Counted from the first letter of the stretch, positions 1-8,006 are shown. The stretch is DNA of 64,000 bases from an uncultured Eggerthella sp. (GCA_958431815.1 CAUASB010000002.1:138007-202006), one strand, 5' to 3'. Numbers and translations are program-made. Notes: generated by a model from the sequence alone, not told the origin.

Positions 1-66
1 ACTAACGTTTTATTGACCAGCGGATTAGATGGTTTAGGCATCCGCTTCATTGCTTTTGAGGAATGA
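1..66 (+). CDS. Possible 3' end of an unidentified gene cut by the window edge
   Basis: From base 1 the first + frame stays open for 21 codons and ends in TGA at 64-66, with a C-terminus reading GIRFIAFEE. There is no start inside the window, so nothing can be said about function. It would point toward the decayed ADP-ribosylglycohydrolase gene on the other strand. The open length is short enough to be chance. Confidence 0.2.
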   Translation, partial: TNVLLTSGLDGLGIRFIAFEE

Positions 67-158
67 TTCCTGAGTTTGCGCAGATTCGACCGTCGCTCAA
101 TTTGGCGCTTCGCAAAAGGCAAAGAAATCCATCCGTTCTTGGAGGGTGTTCGGCGCTC

Positions 159-511
159 TTAAAAAAGACAGCTTTCGATGATGCCCCTACCCCTTAGCTG
201 CTCAATCCACTCTTTTGGTATCGCACCGTATCCATATTTGATGCCCGCCAAGCCACCGGCCACGCAAGCAGTGGTGTCGGTATCGGAGCCCAGGTTAACA
301 GCAAGAAGCACACAATCCTTGTAACTGTCCGTCTTTTCTAAGCACCAAAAGGCAGCGCCCAACGTATCCAGCACGTACCCGCCGGCTGGTCGTGCGAGCC
401 ATGGCCGACCATTTCCGTTGCATGAAATGAGCCTCGACCCATGAACTCGTAAGGAACGCCGAGCGCGTCACCAACCGCAGCCCCGTAAACCGCATCTTTC
501 AAAGTAGCCAT
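159..511 (-). pseudogene. ADP-ribosylglycohydrolase remnant with a large internal deletion
   Basis: The start is ATG at 511-509 behind GAGGA. The first 46 codons encode an N-terminus typical of DraG-like ADP-ribosylglycohydrolases (AVYGAAVGDALGVPYEF, then GHGSHDQPAGT). In intact relatives this continues with the SDDT metal-site motif. Here, at about 372-376, the sequence jumps and changes frame into the family's C-terminus (VLDTLGAAFWCLE, then NLGSDTDTTACVAGGLAG), which runs to the stop at 159. Only about 118 of the usual 250-300 residues remain and the central metal-site half is gone, so the gene cannot make an active hydrolase. Members of this family remove ADP-ribose from proteins or metabolites. 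Identification is confident from the two conserved ends; the deletion size is inferred. Confidence 0.8.
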
Positions 512-834
512 GATTCCTCTTTTTGTTTCTTTCCTCTTCTTTCGTTACGGACTTTGAAATAGGCGGGTTCGCCATCTTCTTCGTCCAGTCCCTCGTCTAG
601 CTCGGGAAAACCTCTTTTCGACGTTGCCAATGAAGCTAACGTCAAGAAAGCATTTCCCTTCGCTCGGAAGGCGTCCGATAGCGGCGATTTTATGGAAATC
701 GAAGAATTATTTACCGTTCAAAAAGACGGAACCATTAGGAGAATCAGAAGATGGGAAGCTTCCTTCATCTGTGAGCTAGCCTAGAAAAACCCCTTCTAGA
801 CTTATATCAAACCAACGGGCAAGCGGCAGAGCAG
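512..834. other. Gene-poor stretch between the pseudogene and the CRISPR array, with a possible gene fragment
   Basis: No complete gene is visible. A + frame from about 587 to the TAG at 782-784 is open and ends in a hydrophilic sequence (KKAFPFARKASDSGDF, later GTIRRIRRWEASFICELA). It has no convincing start or ribosome binding site and begins in serine-rich low complexity, so it may be the tail of a lost gene or chance. Bases 785-834 are the leader-distal flank of the CRISPR array and show no degenerate extra repeat. Confidence 0.3.
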
Positions 835-1395
835 GTTTGATTACCAGTCAGTTCGACACTGCTCCAAAACTGTGAAGGCGGTTTGAACCATCGGCGCTAG
901 GTTTGATTACCAGTCAGTTCGACACTGCTCCAAAACTAGCAACGGGAAGGCGGAAGGAGCTTTCCGTTTGATTACCAGTCAGTTCGACACTGCTCCAAAA
1001 CTCGAATGCAGCTTCTAAATCCCAGTAGCCTGTTTGATTACCAGTCAGTTCGACACTGCTCCAAAACGACACCGATTCAATCCATTTTATCGGCAGGTTT
1101 GATTACCAGTCAGTTCGACACTGCTCCAAAACCGAATGGCATAGCCGAATTTCATAAAGTAGTTTGATTACCAGTCAGTTCGACACTGCTCCAAAACTCA
1201 TGCCGTTTGACAGATTAAAGCCGTCGCGTTTGATTACCAGTCAGTTCGACACTGCTCCAAAACGCTTCTGCATACGTCTTTGCTCGTAGGCAAGTTTGAT
1301 TACCAGTCAGTTCGACACTGCTCCAAAACGCCGAGAGGATCCCGTTCGCGCCGATCGACGTTTGATTACCAGTCAGTTCGACACTGCTCCAAAAC
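835..1395 (-). CRISPR. Type II-A CRISPR array: nine 36-bp repeats, eight spacers
   Basis: Repeats start at 835, 901, 966, 1032, 1097, 1162, 1228, 1294 and 1360. The spacers are 29 or 30 bp. On the + strand every repeat starts GTTTGATTACCAG and ends CACTGCTCCAAAAC, and all nine look identical, including both outermost copies. On the minus strand the repeat starts GTTTTGGAGCAGTG, the form usual for type II-A crRNAs. That strand is also the one complementary to the tracrRNA at 7575-7711, so transcription is inferred to run from the csn2 end (1395) toward 835. The newest spacer would then be 1330-1359. I recognised no spacer target within this window, but could not search systematically. Confidence 0.98.
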
Positions 1396-1476
1396 CGTTG
1401 GGGCAAAATCCCTTCTGCATAGGGACGGCCAAACTAGACTGGCAAACTTATCAATATTCAAGAAAGTCCAGGTCAA
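1396..1476 (-). promoter_or_regulatory. Putative CRISPR leader and crRNA promoter
   Basis: The csn2 stop (1451-1453) lies only 55 bp from the first repeat, so the leader is short or extends into the csn2 3' end. On the minus strand a -35-like TTGACC (1476-1471) is followed 17 bases later by the weak -10-like TGATAA, which would start transcription shortly before the array. The match of the -10 is poor. The repeat-proximal leader end is GCCCCAACG. Confidence 0.4.
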
Positions 1477-2131
1477 TTACTTGTTTTCTCTCATACTGAT
1501 AAGATTCAGCATCGTGCTTATTTTCCAGCATAAGCACCTTGGTTTTCGTATAAAAAATGTGCTCGTAAAGCCTTTTTAGCTCGTTTTTCGTCAAAAAAGT
1601 TTTGAGATTCACAAACAACAAGACCTTACTACACTTTGCGTCAAGAGCTAAAGAAAGAAACGATATCAGGCTATCAATGAGCTTTTCTTCGGGCATCGCA
1701 TCGACCCCGAAACCCAGCATTTTCAAGCACTTGGGCAAATTCCATTCTATTCCAAAAGCATAGTCAGCAGATAGTCCACCGCTCAGTTCCATCAACCTGG
1801 AAGCAAAAACTTGCTCTACCTTTTCAAGGCCCATCCTCGTATCTTCATCGTCGATAAGGTCCTTTTCGATACGCTTAACGACCTCACCCAAAAGAGATCG
1901 ATCATCCCACGGCAGATTGAAAACATCAGGGACAAAAAGGAAAGAACCTTTCGGCGATACTTCTTCCTCATTTTCCCAGAGAGAATATGCCTCTTTGGCA
2001 TATCTCCCCTCTTGGGAAACGAGAGAACCCACTAATCTAGAAAACAAAGCCTGGTTTTCAACCTGAAAAACAGAAGGGAAACCAGAATCAATCTCTAGAG
2101 CCTGTTCTAGCCCTTCAAATACGAGCTTCAT
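1451..2131 (-). CDS. csn2: Csn2, type II-A CRISPR adaptation protein
   Basis: The product is 226 residues, the usual length of short-form Csn2 (about 220). Csn2 forms a tetrameric ring that slides on DNA ends and helps Cas1-Cas2-Cas9 capture spacers. It is recognised from position (last gene of a cas9-cas1-cas2-X operon, directly before the array), size and the Csn2-like layout: N-terminus MKLVFEGLEQALEID, an acidic middle, then a strand-rich core with KVLLFVNLKTFLTKNELKRL. Its ATG overlaps the cas2 stop as ATGA (2128-2131), implying translational coupling. The 3' end probably carries part of the leader promoter. It is intact, which makes this subtype II-A rather than II-C. Confidence 0.85.
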   Translation of the reverse strand: MKLVFEGLEQALEIDSGFPSVFQVENQALFSRLVGSLVSQEGRYAKEAYSLWENEEEVSPKGSFLFVPDVFNLPWDDRSLLGEVVKRIEKDLIDDEDTRMGLEKVEQVFASRLMELSGGLSADYAFGIEWNLPKCLKMLGFGVDAMPEEKLIDSLISFLSLALDAKCSKVLLFVNLKTFLTKNELKRLYEHIFYTKTKVLMLENKHDAESYQYERKQVIDLDFLEY

Positions 2132-2463
2132 AGGATCAGTAATTCTTCCATAGTGTCAACCTCGTCATATGCAGGGCGACTTCCCGTGATGAACTCCATA
2201 GTGGCATATGCTGCTTCGGAAACCTTCAAAACTTGAACAAGACCAGCAGGAGGTTTGTTCTTCCTCAATCTTCCTATAGCCGCACCCGCCGCACCTTCAT
2301 TAACCACGAGCTTTGCGTAAACGGATTCCTGCAGTTGAAGGTACCCATCCTTCAACAAGAACTTACGAAAAAGCCGATAATCTTTTCGCTGCTTAGCAGT
2401 TTTTACCGGCAAATCGAAAAATACCATTAACCTCATGTAGCGAATCCGATCTGAACCACTCAT
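2128..2463 (-). CDS. cas2: Cas2, CRISPR adaptation protein
   Basis: The product has 111 residues, a normal size for type II Cas2, and is intact. Its N-terminus RYMRLMVFFDLPV has the ferredoxin-fold first strand with the conserved Asp of the family, followed by a DYRLFRKFLLKDGYLQLQ helix typical of type II Cas2. Cas2 dimerises at the centre of the Cas1-Cas2 integrase that inserts spacers at the leader end. It overlaps cas1 by four bases (2460-2463) and csn2 by three (2128-2130, in the shared ATGA). Confidence 0.95.
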   Translation of the reverse strand: MSGSDRIRYMRLMVFFDLPVKTAKQRKDYRLFRKFLLKDGYLQLQESVYAKLVVNEGAAGAAIGRLRKNKPPAGLVQVLKVSEAAYATMEFITGSRPAYDEVDTMEELLIL

Positions 2464-3338
2464 GCGACCTCAAAAGGCTCGATTTCGCTCAAGGAGAGCT
2501 TTCTTCCAAGGGCGCTTAAACAATCTTGGACGTACAGGGAAATCACCGAGCTCAAACGGTAAGAGCCACCACGATAAGGAATTGCGGTATTCAGCATATC
2601 AACCAATAACCGCCTGATGCTCTTAGAAAACTCACCCTCGACATTGTCGTAAACCAATTTGTCGACAATGGGGCGAAACGGCTCCATAAGGTCACAGCTT
2701 AAATTGTATTGATTGTATTCGTTTCTGTGGCAGATGCCGATTTGGGTCAAATAGCCCCTTGCCACAATCTCCCTGTTAACCGAAGAAAGCAAGATTGAGT
2801 ATCCGTAATTGAGTGCGGCATTCGTTGGAGTGTCTTGCTCTCGAGAGAATTCATTGCCAAACAAGGCTTGGAAATAAATCCGGGCCGCATGGGCTTCCCT
2901 TTGGGTTGGGTCACCCGAGCGAACCTCGGGAACGAGCTCCCGCAAACGAGCGCCCCACCCTTCTTCGGCACGAGCTTCGAGCACGGCTGCTTGATGGGTA
3001 ATTTTGTCCTGAACCACGCGCTGCCATACCCGTTTCTTGATTGGCTCACCCCATTCAAGCTGTTCACCAATCCTTTTGCTAGTGTTGTGCGCACCATATA
3101 AAGGCAAATACTGACCAATCGGATTTCGCTTCTCATCGGAAATCACAAGCGGCACCTTCTTCTTCGCAAGCTCCGATAAAAGGTAGGCGCTTATAAACGC
3201 CTGGTTGGTCTGCAAAACCACCGAGGAAAGATCGTCAAGATGAACCTTTGCGGTATCGTCTTCCTTCCGGATAACCATATACCCGCCCTTATAGGTGCAC
3301 TTGCAGGGGCTCTCGATTATGACGTTTCTAAAGCCCAA
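2460..3338 (-). CDS. cas1: Cas1, CRISPR integrase
   Basis: The product has 292 residues, the standard length, with the usual type II N-terminus GFRNVIIESPCKCTYKGGY. The start is TTG at 3338-3336, inside the end of cas9 (11-base overlap); the nearest in-frame ATG would remove the conserved first strand. The C-terminal helical domain contains NYGYSILLSSVNREIVARG followed by GICHRNEYNQYNLSCDLMEP, holding the catalytic His and acidic residues that bind metal. Cas1 is the DNA integrase of spacer acquisition. It has no visible lesion, unlike cas9 upstream. Confidence 0.96.
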   Translation of the reverse strand: MGFRNVIIESPCKCTYKGGYMVIRKEDDTAKVHLDDLSSVVLQTNQAFISAYLLSELAKKKVPLVISDEKRNPIGQYLPLYGAHNTSKRIGEQLEWGEPIKKRVWQRVVQDKITHQAAVLEARAEEGWGARLRELVPEVRSGDPTQREAHAARIYFQALFGNEFSREQDTPTNAALNYGYSILLSSVNREIVARGYLTQIGICHRNEYNQYNLSCDLMEPFRPIVDKLVYDNVEGEFSKSIRRLLVDMLNTAIPYRGGSYRLSSVISLYVQDCLSALGRKLSLSEIEPFEVA

Positions 3339-6300
3339 TTCGAGTCCGTCTCTCGAACATACCCGTTACGGACTGATCAACGATTACAAAATCGACCTCC
3401 GGATCAGAGATAAGCTTTGAATAATTCGGCTGCAGTGCCCCAGCGAACTTGCTCCCGCCGACCATCGAAAGATCAACTTTGTTCATCACGGCATTGATCG
3501 AAGAGATTAGAGACCTTACGGCGCTTATTTTAGAAACAGAGTCAACGCTAGCAAAAGCCTCCTTAACATCGTCGATATGAAGAATATCGTAGTGCTTTAC
3601 TCCAATCAGCTTGCCTTGCTTTGATATTGAGAGGAATACCGCTTCAGCAGACCCAACCCTCTCATTTAGAGGAGCACTCTCATCGAGCATGTTAGACAGG
3701 CATTTAACCTCATCTTGCGAAAAGGAGAGTTGGCGAGCATTTCTCATCTCGCTCTTTCCGGTAACTGAAAATCTATCCCCATCAATCTCAATCAGTTGCT
3801 TCTTGAGGATCTTCGCCCTTTCGATGCGAACAAACTTGAGCTTCTCGGCTTCAGCAAGCTCCATCGCATAGCGCTCTAAGGCGCTCTTATCCCCCTCTAT
3901 TTGAGACGCCAACCATACAGGGACTTCTGCAAAACGGAACACCCGTTTATCCTTCTTGTCTCGTGCTTCATATACGAAGAAGTAGGCAAACTGCTGGCTT
4001 GAGAAACCACCGTATTTCTTCGGATCAAGACCCTTCTTCAAAGGAAGGGCAAGCTTCGGGCCCATTTTTGGATCTCGCGGAGAATAAATCGTCGCCTTCC
4101 AGAATGTTCCCGTATCCTCAACAGGCATACGAGAGATATAGCACTGCCTACAATTCAGCGCTTTGCGAATACCCTCAACCTCAGCTTCGGCATCCCAAGC
4201 ATCCTTGAATATCTCGCCCGTTTCCTTATCGAAGCCCGAGCTCATAAAGCTGTTCACGATAAAGCCGCTCGTGCCTGGCGCATGATGGTCGCGATTGAAC
4301 AACTTCGACTGTTGACGAACATATTTTTCCATCGCACGAGTCATGGCGATGGGATTCTCGTATACCTTCGGATGGCGCATCTGAATAAACAGGCCCATGC
4401 GACACGCCAAATAAGCATCGTGCGCATGATGGAAATCGTTCGCCTCACGGCACTTTACGAAACCAGCAGCCTCACGCAAATCATGAGACATGCTCGCCTT
4501 CACAGGAACGATTTGCGTTTCAGGGTAGCGAACAGAAAGCAATGACCCGGCAAGCTTAACGCTTTGGCTGGTTTCTACTAGCTGACGAGCAACAAAACCT
4601 TTCATCGCCTTTTCATCAATACGGTCGCGCAACAAATTGCGATGTTTCTTCGGGCCGATTAGCTTCGCGTCAAGAAGCGCATTCCAATACGGCTTCATCT
4701 TGTGACGAATTCCCTGAGGGAGAAGCATTGCATCGGTTTTGCTTTGGTTGAATTCTCTTAGCACCAAAGCCTTATTTTCCAAGCTATCGTCTTTGATGTA
4801 CGAACGGGGGATGATGTGGTCCACCTCGTAATCGCCGCTTGATAACCTATTGATGTCGATAGGCTCACCGGAATACAGGCATTTGCCGCATTGCATGAAA
4901 TACAATGTCAACCTCTCATCGAGTTCTACAGGCGAAATGCCTTTCAGCTCCCCTAAGGTTTCATTCCCTCCCTTGCAATACTCTGGATATTCTTTTTTGA
5001 ATACCGTCAGCGCCTCTTTCAGCGCATCGTAGCGACGCTTGGTTCTTTTCCCTCGCTTATCCAGTTCATCATCACGAGTAACCTCGATAAATACGTTTTT
5101 AGGATCTTTGCCGGCAATCTTAGCAATCTCGTCCACAATGCGGATGGTTTGGTTCAAGTTCCTGCGGATAGCGGGAGAGCCAGGCAGTTCGTTCACTTCA
5201 AGGGATTTTCCCTTTTTGCCGAAGTAATTCTGGTTGAATTCATCGATCTTCTTTTGGAAGCCCAGATCTTCATCGCGAAGGATTTCCATCATCACCATGG
5301 TGCGACCCTTGCTGCCTGCATTTGGATCACCTTCACGGAGCACATCCATGATAGAACGGGGTCCACAATCAGTATCTACCTTGATACCGGTCAGGAACCT
5401 CTGGGAGAGTCTGCCCCACCCAGTGAAACGCTTACGGCAAATCTTCCTGATCTGCTCGTTATTCAAGCGACCATTCCCTTTGGGGCCATAGGTTTCCTCG
5501 AGCTTTTCCTTAAGGATCTTCCTATCCTCGAACAACGTATTCCACAGGATAATCTGCTCAATCATTGGGTAATCGGCAGGGTCAATTACATCAACGTCGA
5601 AGATATCCTTTCGGAAGAAGAAATACGATGAGAGCTTCGACTCGTAGCCGCTTTCACCTTGGCCGCCACGAACATGAACGTTCATATGACCAAGCTCACG
5701 CTCAAGAAAGTTCGCGACGTCTTTGTACTTAATGGTCTTCTTTTTCTTGAACAGCTCTTCGATAATGGCTTCCCTATCGGCAGCATCGAATCGGTATTCC
5801 CTATCACCATCCATGCTCCACTTAGAACCATTGAGTTCATTGAGCACGCAGTACTCTTCGTATAGCAAAGAACACTTCGGCAGCACGTCTTCGCCTTGAA
5901 GGTATGAGCACATGCCCGTCATGCGCGTGATAAATGCTTCGGCACTTTTGCCCTTGTCGATAACCTCGTCCCAATTCCATGGGGTAATAGCAACACCTTC
6001 CATGCCAGGCTTGCGCGCAGACCAAGCAAAACGATTCTGGCCATGCTTATCTTTACGCGCATTCTTGCTGGTAAGCGGGCCAACATAGTAGGGAATACGG
6101 AACGATACAAGAGATTTGATTTTGCTCGCGTTTTCCACAAGGAAAGGATAGTGCTTGCCCTGGTTTTCGATAATGGCACTCAGCTCTTCGAGATGCAGCT
6201 GATAGTAAATACTCCCATTGTCGCTGGTCTTCAGCCTACGCAAGAACCGTTGCTCTCCAAAATCAGCCATCATACGCTGGTAGCGCGGATCTTCTTCTGC

Positions 6301-6582
6301 CGCACTTCCCGCAAACAGCTTTTTCACTGCTTTTTCGAAGTCCTCGTACGCCATCTTGGAAGTGCCTAAGTTGTACTTTGTGTAGCCCTTAGCTTTTGAA
6401 GCGTTGTAGATGTTCAGCACACGCCCATCTGCATCACGGTAGAATTCGCCTCTGAAAAAAGAATCGTATTCGCTTGGAACGTATTCGCGAACAAGCGCCT
6501 TGAGCGTTTTAAGGTCTTCGGCGTACTTGCAGTATTTAGCAACCATATTCGACGAAATGGTTTCGCCCGGCGCATACGACAA
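3328..6582 (-). CDS. C-terminal Cas9 fragment (rest of REC, RuvC-II, HNH, RuvC-III, PAM-interacting region)
   Basis: The open frame has 1,084 codons counted from TTG at 6582, or 1,072 from ATG at 6546. It begins in REC1 (TLKALVREYVPSEYD). It carries RuvC-II near 5060-5110, the HNH domain near 4750-4850 with VDHIIPRS and its metal-site Asn region, RuvC-III near 4410-4440 (FHHAHDAYLA), and a C-terminal PAM-interacting region. No further stop or frameshift was seen, so selection has either ceased recently or still acts. AGGGG sits only three bases before the TTG, too close for a good binding site; re-initiation at the ATG looks more plausible. The 3' end overlaps cas1 by 11 bases. Confidence 0.55.
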   Translation of the reverse strand: MSYAPGETISSNMVAKYCKYAEDLKTLKALVREYVPSEYDSFFRGEFYRDADGRVLNIYNASKAKGYTKYNLGTSKMAYEDFEKAVKKLFAGSAAEEDPRYQRMMADFGEQRFLRRLKTSDNGSIYYQLHLEELSAIIENQGKHYPFLVENASKIKSLVSFRIPYYVGPLTSKNARKDKHGQNRFAWSARKPGMEGVAITPWNWDEVIDKGKSAEAFITRMTGMCSYLQGEDVLPKCSLLYEEYCVLNELNGSKWSMDGDREYRFDAADREAIIEELFKKKKTIKYKDVANFLERELGHMNVHVRGGQGESGYESKLSSYFFFRKDIFDVDVIDPADYPMIEQIILWNTLFEDRKILKEKLEETYGPKGNGRLNNEQIRKICRKRFTGWGRLSQRFLTGIKVDTDCGPRSIMDVLREGDPNAGSKGRTMVMMEILRDEDLGFQKKIDEFNQNYFGKKGKSLEVNELPGSPAIRRNLNQTIRIVDEIAKIAGKDPKNVFIEVTRDDELDKRGKRTKRRYDALKEALTVFKKEYPEYCKGGNETLGELKGISPVELDERLTLYFMQCGKCLYSGEPIDINRLSSGDYEVDHIIPRSYIKDDSLENKALVLREFNQSKTDAMLLPQGIRHKMKPYWNALLDAKLIGPKKHRNLLRDRIDEKAMKGFVARQLVETSQSVKLAGSLLSVRYPETQIVPVKASMSHDLREAAGFVKCREANDFHHAHDAYLACRMGLFIQMRHPKVYENPIAMTRAMEKYVRQQSKLFNRDHHAPGTSGFIVNSFMSSGFDKETGEIFKDAWDAEAEVEGIRKALNCRQCYISRMPVEDTGTFWKATIYSPRDPKMGPKLALPLKKGLDPKKYGGFSSQQFAYFFVYEARDKKDKRVFRFAEVPVWLASQIEGDKSALERYAMELAEAEKLKFVRIERAKILKKQLIEIDGDRFSVTGKSEMRNARQLSFSQDEVKCLSNMLDESAPLNERVGSAEAVFLSISKQGKLIGVKHYDILHIDDVKEAFASVDSVSKISAVRSLISSINAVMNKVDLSMVGGSKFAGALQPNYSKLISDPEVDFVIVDQSVTGMFERRTRIGL

Positions 6583-7540
6583 AAGCCCCTACAGCACATA
6601 AGCCGAGTACACCCCGCAAAGCGCGTTGAACAGTTCTGCCCCCCTCATCGGGAATCGCTTCGCGCAAAGCATCTACCGCTTCATCGTTAGAAAGGTAGAT
6701 GGAGGTTTGCTCTGCCGTCATTTCGCCAAACACATTCTTGAACTCGGCTTTCAAGCCAACCATGGCTCCCGCCAAAGCATCGTTGCATGCTTTGCTTTCC
6801 TTCGCGCCGTCGTTCATAGCAACTCCAATAAGAGACGCAATTCGCTTCTTTTTATCGGAATTGGCAGTGTGCTCTTCCTCAAGAATCGAAAGGATCTTTT
6901 TCGGCCTTTCATCTTGTGCGCCAGGATCAAATTCGTAACCAAGCTCGGCACACCAATCCGCCAACGCCGACCACAACGACCTCAGCGCATCAAGGGGCTG
7001 AGCATTCTTAGCACTCAGGTTCGTGCTTTCCTGGCGAAGGAAATTGCCACGATGCTTCACGATGTTATGCGCCGCCAGATAGATAAGACGGATATCGGCC
7101 TTTTCATTCGTTTCCATAAGCCACTTACGAAGGTGGTAAATGGTAGGAAATTTCTTGTAGTAATCCGCTTCCGCGAAATCCGAATCATTGAACAAGGGAT
7201 GACCGTATTCACGATGATCCTCTTCCCTGTCTTCCTTCAGCAACCGCGCCTGACGAAGCCTGATAAAGAATTCAGGATCGACCTTCGAAACCTCTTCATC
7301 GAAGAGGCCTTGCAGTAAATCCAGGCGCCAACGACGACGAACATACCGCCTGCGCTGCCCACGGGGAATCCGAGCAGAAGCAGCTGTTTCTGCTGTATCG
7401 AACAATCGACTGCCCCACGTAGGCTGCTTCTTGAAATGGAGCAATTGCCCATCTTCATCGGTTACTGCCCAGCCGACCGACCCAGTGCCCATGTCCAGGC
7501 CGATATTGTATTCACCTTTGTAGTTCCTTAAATTAGCCAC
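6536..7540 (-). CDS. N-terminal Cas9 fragment (RuvC-I, bridge helix, part of REC)
   Basis: The open frame has 334 codons, starting at GTG 7540-7538 behind AAGGGGG with a six-base gap. Residues 12-31 are RuvC-I (NIGLDMGTGSVGWAV, Asp16 the expected catalytic residue), and residues 60-72 the Arg-rich bridge helix. The REC lobe follows, with YHLRKWLMETNEKADIRLIY near residue 135. The last 35 residues after the six-G run do not resemble Cas9. The stop TAA (6538-6536) lies five bases after an in-frame ATG of the second part (6546-6544), which would suit translational re-initiation. Confidence 0.6.
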   Translation of the reverse strand: MANLRNYKGEYNIGLDMGTGSVGWAVTDEDGQLLHFKKQPTWGSRLFDTAETAASARIPRGQRRRYVRRRWRLDLLQGLFDEEVSKVDPEFFIRLRQARLLKEDREEDHREYGHPLFNDSDFAEADYYKKFPTIYHLRKWLMETNEKADIRLIYLAAHNIVKHRGNFLRQESTNLSAKNAQPLDALRSLWSALADWCAELGYEFDPGAQDERPKKILSILEEEHTANSDKKKRIASLIGVAMNDGAKESKACNDALAGAMVGLKAEFKNVFGEMTAEQTSIYLSNDEAVDALREAIPDEGGRTVQRALRGVLGLCAVGAFVVCAGRNHFVEYGC

Positions 7541-7568
7541 TTGAATCCCCCTTGCGGTGTGTTACAGT
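7541..7568 (+). promoter_or_regulatory. Putative tracrRNA promoter
   Basis: On the + strand TTGAAT (7541-7546) and TACAGT (7563-7568) are separated by 16 bases and would start RNA near 7575, just before the anti-repeat. The elements overlap the cas9 ribosome binding site on the opposite strand. The match is reasonable but not strong. Confidence 0.45.
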
Positions 7569-7574
7569 GAGCTT

Positions 7575-7711
7575 GTCCCGATGATTACCAGTCAGGACGA
7601 CACTGCGAGTCAAAATACGGCCTAGCCAAAAATGTCTCTCTTATGAGTGACGTCCCGTAGGGGACAAATCTTTTGACTTGATAAAGAGCCTCATTGGAGG
7701 CTCTTTTTTTG
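7575..7711 (+). ncRNA. tracrRNA, divergent from cas9
   Basis: The anti-repeat at 7583-7616 is complementary to the minus-strand repeat. Thirteen outer pairs (GATTACCAGTCAG) and nine more (CGACACTGC) flank a two-base mismatch, then an asymmetric bulge, then CAAAA pairing with the repeat start: the usual lower stem-bulge-upper stem. Downstream are a small nexus-like hairpin GGC-CTA-GCC (7619-7627), a hairpin at 7634-7651 (GTCTCTC/GAGTGAC), a hairpin at 7652-7665 (GTCCC/GGGAC) and a terminator at 7685-7710. This order matches type II tracrRNAs. The 5' end is inferred from the promoter. The RNA should allow RNase III processing of crRNAs and load Cas9. Confidence 0.88.
7685..7710 (+). terminator. 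tracrRNA terminator
   Basis: AGAGCCTC and GAGGCTCT form an eight-pair stem around ATTG, followed by a run of seven T (7704-7710). This is a clear intrinsic terminator on the + strand. Confidence 0.93.
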
Positions 7712-8006
7712 TTTCTCATATACTAACTCGCCTGTTGCGCAATGCGCCTTAGCTGTGAGCTAAGGCAGGCCAATGCAAATGCCTTTCCGCTGAACGGTTT
7801 TCCAATTCCAATGAATCAGCCCATTAATCTGCGGTTTTGCAAGTTTGAAGTCAGCGTATTCCTTTGTTACGTTTTATGTGTCCAAGAAAGTACCCACGCA
7901 GAAACTTGATATGTGCTAATGCACTCTGTCAGACTTTCTTCACCCGCATCCCAACAAAAGCAATCCGACCAGAAGCAGCATCCCCATACCATCTTTACGA
8001 AAAGAA
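7712..8006. other. Intergenic stretch with one perfect hairpin and no visible gene
   Basis: Between the tracrRNA terminator and the pth terminator no credible coding frame is seen. A nine-pair perfect hairpin at 7746-7766 (GCCTTAGCT/AGCTAAGGC around GTG) has no T run, so it is not an obvious terminator. It may be the remains of one, or mark the edge of the CRISPR island against the housekeeping glmU-prs-pth operon. Confidence 0.5.

Larger units (their letters stand above)
3328..7540 (-). pseudogene. cas9: cas9 interrupted by a frameshift and an amber codon
   Basis: Together the two reading frames encode a type II-A Cas9 of about 1,405 residues. The first frame (from GTG 7540) reads correctly to about 6640 and then departs from the family. 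Removing one C from the six-C run at 6639-6644 (six G on the coding strand) restores the expected AELFNALCGVYSAYVL, which aligns with the REC-lobe sequence of other Cas9s. That restored frame meets TAG at 6591-6589, where a Gln codon CAG would fit, and then continues GLLSYAPGETISS into 1,080 open codons. So there are two separate lesions about 50 bp apart. All nuclease motifs are kept: RuvC-I Asp16, bridge helix RRRYVRRRWR, RuvC-II (VFIEVTRDDE), HNH (EVDHIIPRS) and RuvC-III (HHAHDAYLA). Either it was inactivated recently or the two parts are made separately. Confidence 0.9.

Noticed and set aside
295..495. Minus frame of 66 codons at the start of the window
   Set aside because: It is out of frame with the recognisable N-terminus of the ADP-ribosylglycohydrolase remnant that covers the same bases.
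835..1395. Self-targeting spacers
   Set aside because: By eye no spacer matches another part of the window; a real search against the whole genome was not possible, so no claim is made.
6639..6644. Explaining the cas9 break purely as a sequencing error in the six-base run
   Set aside because: A run-length error could cause the frameshift, but the corrected frame still meets TAG at 6591-6589, so a second independent change would be needed. It cannot be fully excluded without reads.
7746..7766. Hairpin GCCTTAGCT/AGCTAAGGC as a terminator
   Set aside because: No T run on either side and no gene ending beside it.
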